Of a DNA stretch of 6,847 bases, positions 1-5,118 are shown piece after piece. Location of the stretch: the NCBI GenBank assembly GCA_946408145.1, contig CAMJQX010000085.1, positions 1-6,847 on the forward strand. The letters run 5' to 3'. Numbering within the stretch: position 1 is the first letter of the stretch; every line of letters begins with the position of its first letter. Origin of the DNA: an uncultured Clostridia bacterium (lineage in GTDB: Bacteria; Bacillota_A; Clostridia; Oscillospirales; Oscillospiraceae). The position numbers were made by a program, and so were the translations under genes. The notes beneath the pieces were generated by a model, which was not told the DNA's origin, did no database searches, and saw nothing but the letters and a program-made list of their open reading frames with translations.

Positions 1-771
1 CATCAGGGTGTTGACGCCGGCGAAGGTGAAGAGCACCACCGGCACGGCGATCACCACAAACCAGGCGAGCGTTCGGGCCTGGATCTTCCGGCGCAGGCGA
101 AGATGCAGATACACCGCATAGATGATCCAGGTGATCAGGGCCCAGACCTCCTTCGGGTCCCAGGTCCAGAAGGCCGACCAGGCCTGCTCGGCCCAGATCG
201 CGCCGGAGAGGATCGTGACCGTCAGCAGCAGGAAGCCGAGCGCCACCATGCGGTAGCTCATGAAGTCCATCTGCTGGAGCCTGAGCGCGTCCGTCTCCTT
301 CCCCTTGCGGCTGAGGAGCAGATAGCGCAGGCCCGCGCAGCCCGCGAGCGCGAAGGCCGAGTAGCTGAACATGGCCGAGCCGATGTGGAACACGAACCAG
401 GTGCTCTTGAGCGCGGGCATGAGCTCGGTGATCTCCCGCGGCTGCAGCGCCGCGTAGGAGAGGATCAGGAAGCTCACCGGCATGGCCGCGACGCAGAGCC
501 ATTCGGCCTTGAGCCGCGTGCGAAACACGATCGTCAGCGCCGCGACGCCCCAGGAGAAGGCCATCGCGAACTCGAACTGATTCGCCAGCGGCACGCGCCC
601 GGCCTTGACGCCGCGGGCGGCGAAGTAGACCGTGTGCAGGGCAAAGCCGATCAGGAAGAGGATCCAGGCAGCCTTGAGCAGCCTGTCCTTTTTGAAGCTC
701 ACGCCGACGAATTCCAGCAGGCAGGCGAAGAAGTACAGCGCCAGCGCGGCGAAGAAGATGATGTTGAGCAT
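1..771 (-). CDS. ccsA: Cytochrome c synthase subunit CcsA/ResC (3' end beyond window)
   Basis: Multi-pass membrane protein that, with ResB, moves haem across the membrane and ligates it to CxxCH/CxxCK cysteines of exported apocytochromes (System II). The 257 visible codons run off base 1 without a stop. The last visible residues, AGVNTLM, match the family's GVN-(Y/T)-L ending, so probably only a dozen or so residues are missing. The haem-handling WWD segment is clear at residues 193-215 (WAEQAW, then FWTWDPKEVWALITW). It is flanked by the expected histidines H129 (FVFHIGSAMFSYSAF) and H223 (YAVYLHLRLR), with a further H46 in an earlier helix. Hydrophobic helices fill most of the chain. The start at 771 follows the resB stop by 6 bases, with GGAG at 781-784 inside the resB end, so the two are translated as a pair. 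The nomenclature ccsA/ccsB/resC varies between species. Confidence 0.93.
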   Translation of the reverse strand, partial: MLNIIFFAALALYFFACLLEFVGVSFKKDRLLKAAWILFLIGFALHTVYFAARGVKAGRVPLANQFEFAMAFSWGVAALTIVFRTRLKAEWLCVAAMPVSFLILSYAALQPREITELMPALKSTWFVFHIGSAMFSYSAFALAGCAGLRYLLLSRKGKETDALRLQQMDFMSYRMVALGFLLLTVTILSGAIWAEQAWSAFWTWDPKEVWALITWIIYAVYLHLRLRRKIQARTLAWFVVIAVPVVLFTFAGVNTLM

Positions 772-777
772 GAGGGA

Positions 778-2022
778 TCACTCCGTTTCCGTTTTCTCGT
801 CGCTCCGGAGCAGCAGGCGCAGCTCCATGCGCATGCTCTCCGGCTTCGGTCCGCAGACCGTATAGCCCTCCTCGTCGGTCTTGACCAGAACGGGCTGCAG
901 GAAGAAGGTGACGTACAGCCCCGCGATCATGAGCACGAAGGCCGCGCAGAGCAGGGCGTTTACGAGCGGGGGCGTGCGCTTAATGCGCAGGCCGGGGTAC
1001 TCGATCGGGTCGTTGAAGACATACTCCATCTCCCCGACCGTGAGCTCCTCGCCGGGGAAGGCCAGCACGGGCGTATAGTCCCCGTCCACGGCCAGCAGGA
1101 TCTGATAGACCGGGTCGGTATAGCTGCCGGAGGTGGAGGTGATGAGCGTATAGTTCCCGTCCGCATCCCGGATGTAGCCGGGGTAGAGCGCCTCGAACCA
1201 GAGGCCGTTCATACCGTCCGTGGTCAGGAAGCAGGGCTCGGTCAGCACGAAGCTGTCCTCGCCGCCGGTGGAAGAATTGCGCGTCGTCAGCGAGCCCGCG
1301 GTGCCGTAGGTCTGCTGATAGACCTTATAGTGGCCGAAGGAGAGCGGGTGATTGACGCTGACCGCCTGCCAGTCGCTGGCCCGGCCGTCCGGCAGGGTCA
1401 CGCGCAGCACGCTCTCATAGTCCAGCTCGCCCAGCTCGTTTTCGATGTGGAAGCTCTGCACCTCGATGCATGTGCCGTCCTCCATCTCCAGCGCCTCGCC
1501 CGGCAGGCAGCTGCGGTCTACGACCGTCGGCGCGTACAGAGCCGCAGCGCCGAAGATCACCGTCAGCAGGATCGCGAGATGGGTGATGAAGGTGCCGTAA
1601 CGGCCGAAGAGATTCTTGCTGTAGACGGTCGTATCGCCCTCCGCGTAGTCGCGGCAGCGCTGCGAAAGCAGATGCTTTTTCACGGTCTCGAGCTGCGCGG
1701 CGTCTAGCTTTTCCACGCTCGGCAGCGCGGCCGCGCGGGCGAGCAGATCGGCGCTCGTTTCGATCCTGCGCACGCGCAGGATCGAGCAGAGGCTGAGGTT
1801 CAGGCACAGCAGCACCAGCAGCGTGATGAAGAACCAGCCCTGAAACACGTGATCCAGTCCGAGCTTCAGCAGGGTCGCGTGGTGTTCGGTATAGTTCTGC
1901 GCGTAAAAGGCGGCCTCCCGCCCCTGCGGGATCACCGAGCCCGCGACGGAGCAGGCGGCGATCAGCAGGAGCAGGATGATGCCGAAGCGCATTGAACGGA
2001 GGAAATCGTAGACTTTTTTCAT
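778..2022 (-). CDS. resB: Cytochrome c biogenesis protein ResB (CcsB, System II)
   Basis: Partner of CcsA in haem ligation on the outer face of the membrane. It is 414 residues from the ATG at 2022. Helices are at about 12-31, 61-84, 146-163 and 353-374, with a large extracytoplasmic domain (about 165-350) between the last two and a short charged tail, which is the ResB layout. GSVIPQG after helix 1 and H148 in FITHLAILL are typical family features. The open frame extends 19 codons upstream to 2079, but that stretch runs through a GC-rich hairpin and reads as arginine/proline-rich junk. The 2022 ATG instead has GAGG at 2028-2031, 5 bases away, and begins MKKVYDFLRSMRFG as family members do, so I chose it. 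It lies downstream of nrfA with no promoter seen in between, suggesting expression by read-through from nrfA. Confidence 0.93.
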   Translation of the reverse strand: MKKVYDFLRSMRFGIILLLLIAACSVAGSVIPQGREAAFYAQNYTEHHATLLKLGLDHVFQGWFFITLLVLLCLNLSLCSILRVRRIETSADLLARAAALPSVEKLDAAQLETVKKHLLSQRCRDYAEGDTTVYSKNLFGRYGTFITHLAILLTVIFGAAALYAPTVVDRSCLPGEALEMEDGTCIEVQSFHIENELGELDYESVLRVTLPDGRASDWQAVSVNHPLSFGHYKVYQQTYGTAGSLTTRNSSTGGEDSFVLTEPCFLTTDGMNGLWFEALYPGYIRDADGNYTLITSTSGSYTDPVYQILLAVDGDYTPVLAFPGEELTVGEMEYVFNDPIEYPGLRIKRTPPLVNALLCAAFVLMIAGLYVTFFLQPVLVKTDEEGYTVCGPKPESMRMELRLLLRSDEKTETE

Positions 2023-2033
2023 GCCATCCTCAC

Positions 2034-2070
2034 AAAAAGGAAGCCGCCCCGCCCGAAGGGGCGGGGCGGC
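2034..2070 (-). terminator. Hairpin with interrupted U-tract after nrfA; possible leaky terminator
   Basis: The arms at 2043-2054 and 2059-2070 are a perfect 12-bp GC-only stem (GCCGCCCCGCCC with its complement) around a 4-base loop. A G.U and an A-U pair can extend it. On the minus strand it is followed by TTCCTTTTTG, a U-tract broken by CC. It starts 13 bases after the nrfA stop and ends just ahead of the resB start, leaving no room for a promoter before resB. It is either a partial terminator that lowers resB-ccsA expression or a 3'-end stabiliser for nrfA mRNA. Confidence 0.75.
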
Positions 2071-2083
2071 CTGTCTCATGGAT

Positions 2084-3367
2084 TTAGTGGAACAATGCCA
2101 GCGTGTCGGCGATCAGGGCCTCAGACTTGTCCAGACACTCGTGCGTGAGCTTGGAGTTGTGCGCGCCCTCGCTGTTCTCCACGAACACGAAGTTCCAGTA
2201 GAACTGCGCGTTGCGGTAGCTCATGCGGATCGCGTCCAGCTCCTCGTCCGTGTACTCGCCGCTCTCGACCGCGGCCGTGACCTTGTTGATCAGGTCCTCC
2301 AGCTGATAGCCGATGTCATAGGTGCGCTCCTCCGCCTTGTCCTGGATGCCCTTGACAAAGCCCGCGAGATCCGCGTGGCATGCGGAGCAGGTGCTCTCGA
2401 TCAGCTCGGGATTGTCCAGCGGGCTGCGCAGGAAGTGGTTCGGGTAGGTCGTGCCGTCCTCTGCCGTTGCGGTGCCCATATGGCAGTCCGCGCAGGTGAA
2501 GGTGCCGAAGTGCACGCTGCCCTTGCCGGCGAAGGTCTCATACTCGGGGTGGTTGATCATGATCTGGCGCACGCCGGAGCTCGCATGGACATAGTCCGCA
2601 AAGACCTCCCCGTCGACCATCAGGTTGTTGTAGTAATCCAGGATGTCGTCCGGGTTCATGCTCGCAAGGCTCGTGTAGGGCAGGGTGACCGCCTTCGTCT
2701 CAGGGGCGAAGTAGTAGTCCACATGGCACTGGGCGCAGGTCAGCGTCGCGGCGTCGACCTTCTTGAGGTCGCTGCCCATGGCGTTGGCCAGATACTGGTG
2801 GGTCACCATCAGGGTGCTGCCGGTGTTGCCGTGGCAGTTGTAGCAGCTCAGGGGCTCGTTGACCTGCTGCAGCACGTCCTCAAAAGCCTTGGAATAGGCC
2901 TCGTCGCCGAGCTCGTTGGCCAGCACGGTCATGTTCGGGGTCTTGCAGGTGAAGCAGTTTGCCATCGCGTGCGGACGGCCGGTGCCCGTCACGTCGTCGA
3001 TGACATAGGTGTGGCCGCGGGCGCCGCCGTAGAACTTGGCGAAGCCGTAGCCTTCGAACAGCGTGGAGATCATGGGATACTCCGCCACATAGTCCTCGGC
3101 GGAGTCGTTCTCGCTGTTCTTCATGTAGGACGCGTAGATTTCGGGGTAAGCGCTCTCCCAGTCCTTCGCGGTCAGCATCGTGATGCCGGAGCCGGTCTTC
3201 TCGACCTTGGCGATGCGCACACCGTCCGCGGATACTTCATTGGTCGGCGCCGCGGCGACGGCGAGCGGCCCCTTCGGGAACACGGCGGTTAGCAGCACCA
3301 GGCACAGCACGGCGCAGCACAACATGGCCGCAAGGCCCAGAAGGAGTCTCTTGTTCTCCTTTTTCAT
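2084..3367 (-). CDS. nrfA: Pentaheme cytochrome c nitrite reductase NrfA (ammonia-forming)
   Basis: Reduces nitrite to ammonium with six electrons outside the cytoplasmic membrane. It is 427 residues, somewhat shorter than the E. coli enzyme. It has exactly five haem c sites: CFTCK (138-142, the lysine-ligated catalytic haem diagnostic of NrfA), CYNCH (175), CAQCH (211), CADCH (292) and CSACH (327). Active-site residues known from the family are present: R117 in ARGHTYVIDDV, Y218 in HVDYYF and H273 in NHPEYETF. The usual calcium-site glutamate and KxQ are replaced by D217 and M270-I-N272. The N-terminus (about 8-29) is a hydrophobic segment with no twin-arginine motif, so export is by Sec, either as a signal peptide or a retained anchor. 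Its three cysteines (17, 18, 22) are not haem sites. The start at 3367 has GGAGG 5 bases upstream (3373-3377). The longer frame to 3448 would extend into the promoter. It has its own promoter, and no nrfH lies beside it. Confidence 0.97.
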   Translation of the reverse strand: MKKENKRLLLGLAAMLCCAVLCLVLLTAVFPKGPLAVAAAPTNEVSADGVRIAKVEKTGSGITMLTAKDWESAYPEIYASYMKNSENDSAEDYVAEYPMISTLFEGYGFAKFYGGARGHTYVIDDVTGTGRPHAMANCFTCKTPNMTVLANELGDEAYSKAFEDVLQQVNEPLSCYNCHGNTGSTLMVTHQYLANAMGSDLKKVDAATLTCAQCHVDYYFAPETKAVTLPYTSLASMNPDDILDYYNNLMVDGEVFADYVHASSGVRQIMINHPEYETFAGKGSVHFGTFTCADCHMGTATAEDGTTYPNHFLRSPLDNPELIESTCSACHADLAGFVKGIQDKAEERTYDIGYQLEDLINKVTAAVESGEYTDEELDAIRMSYRNAQFYWNFVFVENSEGAHNSKLTHECLDKSEALIADTLALFH

Positions 3368-3372
3368 GACGA

Positions 3373-3377
3373 CCTCC
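3373..3377 (-). promoter_or_regulatory. Shine-Dalgarno site of nrfA
   Basis: GGAGG on the minus strand, 5 bases before the ATG at 3367. It settles the nrfA start against the 27-codon longer open frame, whose upstream part would overlap the -10 and -35 boxes. Confidence 0.85.
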
Positions 3378-3388
3378 ACAAATGTTTT

Positions 3389-3406
3389 AACGCGCAGATT
3401 CGCGTT
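3389..3406 (-). repeat. Inverted repeat in the nrfA leader
   Basis: AACGCG and CGCGTT arms (6 bp, perfect) are separated by 6 bases, about 22 bases upstream of the nrfA ATG and just downstream of the predicted transcription start. It could be a small leader hairpin or a repressor half-site pair. Its role is unknown, and an arm of this length can arise by chance. Confidence 0.4.
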
Positions 3407-3429
3407 CCTATACAGTTTGATTGTACAGG
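3407..3429 (-). promoter_or_regulatory. Imperfect inverted repeat over the nrfA -10 box (candidate operator)
   Basis: On the minus strand the arms CCTGTACA and TGTATAGG are separated by 7 bases and match at 7 of 8 positions; the mismatch would be a G.U pair in RNA. The repeat covers the -10 box and the likely start site, where a bound regulator would block transcription. It does not match the FNR (TTGAT-N4-ATCAA) or CRP consensus. The binding protein, if any, is unknown. Confidence 0.4.
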
Positions 3430-3448
3430 ATAGCGAAGGAAATGTCAA
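3420..3448 (-). promoter_or_regulatory. Sigma-A type promoter of nrfA
   Basis: The minus strand carries TTGACA (3443-3448, perfect -35), a 17-base spacer and TACAAT (3420-3425, five of six -10 bases). Transcription should start near 3413, giving a leader of about 45 bases. It lies between the tatC terminator and nrfA, so nrfA is an independent transcription unit. Confidence 0.85.
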
Positions 3449-3476
3449 CAGCCGCGTTTTCTTTGTGCGCTATGAC

Positions 3477-3510
3477 AAAAAAGGAAGCCGGGCACCTCCG
3501 CCCGGCTTCC
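3477..3510 (-). terminator. Intrinsic terminator of the tat operon
   Basis: An 11-bp perfect stem (3483-3493 with 3500-3510, GGAAGCCGGGC and its complement) with a 6-base loop is followed on the minus strand by six Ts (3482-3477). It begins 17 bases after the tatC stop. The A-run on the other side of the stem is short of T-rich sequence in plus orientation, so I read it as minus-strand only. Confidence 0.9.
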
Positions 3511-3527
3511 TGTCGTTCCGTTCTGCT

Positions 3528-4325
3528 CTATTCGTCGTCCTCTTCGTCCTCTTCCTCATCCTCGTCCTCGTCCGCCTTGTTCTTTTTCGCTTTCATGACA
3601 AGGCGGCTGAGCAGGATGCTCAGCTCGTACAGGCCGATCATGGGGATCGCCACCATGATCTGTGAGACGATGTCGGGCGGGGTGATGATCGCGGCGAGCA
3701 CAAAGATCACCACGATGATGACGCGGCGGCCCTTCGACAGCCATTCTGCGCGCAGCACGCCCAGGCTCGTCAGCAGCACCGAGATCACCGGCAGCTCGAA
3801 GACGACGCCGAAGATCACGAACACCGTCATGAGAAAGCCGACATACTGCTGAATGCTGATGGAGGCCGAGACGTCAACTTCCTTGGTGAAGCCGATCAGA
3901 AAGCGCAGCATGAAGGGCATGCTGATAAAGCGCGCGAAAGCCACGCCGCCCGCAAAGAACAGCGTCCCCGCCAGAAGGGCCAGGGCGATGCTCGTGCGCT
4001 CGCGGCGGCTCAGGCCGGGGCTGCAGAAGGCGTAGGCCTCGTAGGCGATCACCGGGAAAGTCAGCACCACGGCGCCGATGAGCGCGAGGTTGAAATAGAC
4101 CAGCAGCAGCTCCTGCGGCGCAATGTAGACATAAGTATAGTTATACGCCGTGCCCATATCGGTCAGCATGGTCACAAGCTTTCCGGCCACGCTGAGGCAG
4201 CCGAAGAAGCCGAGCACCAGCACCGCCACGCAGACGGCGATGCGGTTGCGCAGCTCGCGCAGGTGGCCGGACAGACTCATGCTGCCGTCATATTCGGCAG
4301 AAGCGTCTTTATTCTTCTTTTTCAT
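3528..4325 (-). CDS. tatC: Twin-arginine translocase subunit TatC
   Basis: Receptor for twin-arginine signal peptides in export of folded proteins, often cofactor-containing ones. The 265 residues have six predicted helices and the family signatures: SLSGHLRELRNRI (17-29), FPVIAYEAYAFCSPGLSRRER (90-110, with E109 matching the signal-binding glutamate), FVIFGVVFELPV (169-180) and TPPDIVSQIMVAIP (215-228). The chain ends in 14 consecutive acidic residues (252-265), which is unusual. The ATG at 4325 overlaps the tatA end by 17 bases, with AGG directly abutting it and GGAAG about 11 bases upstream. A second ATG at 4280 would start MSLSGHLREL, as many TatC proteins do, but has no Shine-Dalgarno site, so the start is uncertain by 15 codons. 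Confidence 0.95.
   Translation of the reverse strand: MKKKNKDASAEYDGSMSLSGHLRELRNRIAVCVAVLVLGFFGCLSVAGKLVTMLTDMGTAYNYTYVYIAPQELLLVYFNLALIGAVVLTFPVIAYEAYAFCSPGLSRRERTSIALALLAGTLFFAGGVAFARFISMPFMLRFLIGFTKEVDVSASISIQQYVGFLMTVFVIFGVVFELPVISVLLTSLGVLRAEWLSKGRRVIIVVIFVLAAIITPPDIVSQIMVAIPMIGLYELSILLSRLVMKAKKNKADEDEDEEEDEEDDE
3531..3572 (-). repeat. Acidic triplet repeat encoding the TatC C-terminus
   Basis: Fourteen consecutive GAN codons (mixed GAC/GAT and GAA/GAG) encode the all-acidic end of TatC. The tract is made of near-repeats of GAGGAC and GAAGAG units immediately before the stop. Such tracts change length by slippage, so the number of residues may differ between strains. Confidence 0.7.
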
Positions 4326-4533
4326 CCTCGGAGGCGTCTTCCTCAGTCTTCTTCGCTGCGGCCTTCTTCGCCTTCTTTTCGGCGGCCAGCTCTTCCTCTT
4401 CCTCCGCCATGCCTTCCTTGAAGCCCTTGACGCTCTTGCCGAACATCTTGGTCAGCTTGGGGATCTGGGTGGGTCCGAAAATGATGATGACGACGATCAG
4501 AATGATGATCAATTCCTGGGGACCGAGTTTCAT
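4309..4533 (-). CDS. tatA: Sec-independent translocase protein TatA
   Basis: A small single-helix protein that oligomerises to let folded Tat substrates cross the membrane. Of its 74 residues, 5-20 form the helix (LGPQELIIILIVVIIIFG). The F19-G20-P21 hinge and an amphipathic helix (22-42, ending VKGFKEGM with the conserved phenylalanine) follow, then a charged Glu/Lys/Ala tail. The short length and FKEGM end favour TatA over TatB. Its ATG overlaps the tatB stop in an ATGA (4530-4533), with GGAGG 9 bases upstream (4543-4547), so translation is coupled but also independently primed. It overlaps tatC by 17 bases downstream. Confidence 0.93.
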   Translation of the reverse strand: MKLGPQELIIILIVVIIIFGPTQIPKLTKMFGKSVKGFKEGMAEEEEELAAEKKAKKAAAKKTEEDASEDEKEE

Positions 4534-5006
4534 GCTTCTTCTCCTCCGTTTTCTTTTGTTTCTTCCGCCGGCGCATCAGCCGGTTCCTCCGCGGGTGCGG
4601 CCGCTTCCTCCGCCCCGGTTCCGGGCGCTTCGACAACCGCTTCCTTCTGCGGCGCGGGCTGCTCCTGTGCCGGCTCGGGCTTCGGCGCCTCCTCAGAGGG
4701 CGCTTCTTCCTCTTTCTTCTTGGTCTTGCCGATGCCCTTGAGGTCTTTCTCGACGGACTTCATGTTTTTGTTGATGTCCTTGTTCAACTCCTCAAAGGGC
4801 TCCATCGCCTCACGGAGAGGCTTCGAGGCCTCGTCCAGCGGGTCGACCACATTCTCGCGGATCTCCTTGGTCACGTCCGCCGAGGCCTTGCGGAACTCCC
4901 GCAGAGCGCCGCCGAGCTTTTTGGCATAGGACGGCAGCTTGTCAGGGCCGATCACCAGCAGGGCCACGATGAAAATGACGATCAGCTCCATCACGCCGAT
5001 CTTCAT
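4530..5006 (-). CDS. tatB: TatB-like Sec-independent translocase protein
   Basis: A second TatA/B-family protein of 158 residues. The helix is at 4-20 (GVMELIVIFIVALLVIG), then the G20-P21 hinge with PDKLPSYAKKLGG, and a long amphipathic, probably coiled-coil segment to about residue 92. The tail (95-158) is rich in Pro, Ala and Glu. E7 in the helix, the GP-x-x-LP hinge and the long helical middle match TatB, which joins TatC in the receptor complex. Many Gram-positive bacteria have only TatA and TatC, so the TatB assignment rests on shape rather than an alignment; a bifunctional TatA paralogue is the alternative. AGGAGG at 5014-5019 lies 7 bases before the ATG. It is the first gene of the tat operon. 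Confidence 0.85.
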   Translation of the reverse strand: MKIGVMELIVIFIVALLVIGPDKLPSYAKKLGGALREFRKASADVTKEIRENVVDPLDEASKPLREAMEPFEELNKDINKNMKSVEKDLKGIGKTKKKEEEAPSEEAPKPEPAQEQPAPQKEAVVEAPGTGAEEAAAPAEEPADAPAEETKENGGEEA

Positions 5007-5024
5007 GCCGATTCCTCCTTTTTC

Positions 5025-5057
5025 GCTCTTTCGAGCAAAGGGTCTGGTACGCTTTGC
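5025..5057 (-). repeat. Two overlapping small hairpins in the tatB leader
   Basis: GCTC/GAGC arms (5025-5028 and 5033-5036, 4-base loop) and GCAAAG/CTTTGC arms (5035-5040 and 5052-5057, 11-base loop) share bases 5035-5036, so they are partly exclusive. They sit between the predicted start site and the Shine-Dalgarno sequence. They are short and may mean nothing. Confidence 0.3.
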
Positions 5058-5066
5058 TTGTTAAAA

Positions 5067-5095
5067 ATTATACCTTTGTCGCCGCATCAAGTCAA
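5067..5095 (-). promoter_or_regulatory. Sigma-A type promoter of tatBAC
   Basis: The minus strand carries TTGACT (5090-5095, five of six), a 17-base spacer and TATAAT (5067-5072, perfect). The start is expected near 5060, giving a leader of about 54 bases. The -35 box lies 24 bases after the apbE stop, so the tat genes have their own transcript even if apbE reads through. Confidence 0.88.
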
Positions 5096-5118
5096 TATGA
5101 AATTACACGCGTGCGCTC

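Noticed and set aside
103..1707. A 534-codon plus-strand open frame
   Set aside because: It is antisense to ccsA and resB, which have clear family motifs. The translation is rich in Arg, Glu, Gln and His with no domain, as expected from the complement of GC-rich genes.
2023..2079. The 19-codon upstream extension of resB
   Set aside because: It translates through the nrfA hairpin and lacks homology-like features, whereas the 2022 ATG has a Shine-Dalgarno site and a family-like N-terminus.
2021..3292. A 423-codon plus-strand open frame opposite nrfA
   Set aside because: It is antisense to the five haem motifs of nrfA. The translation is a Val/Ala/His/Arg-rich shadow without recognisable features or a ribosome binding site.
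3421..3852. A plus-strand frame with a long serine run
   Set aside because: The serine run is the complement of the acidic triplet tract of tatC, and the frame crosses the tatC terminator.
5098..5118. A terminator for apbE at the CACGCGTG palindrome
   Set aside because: The 8-base palindrome has no loop and no following U-tract.
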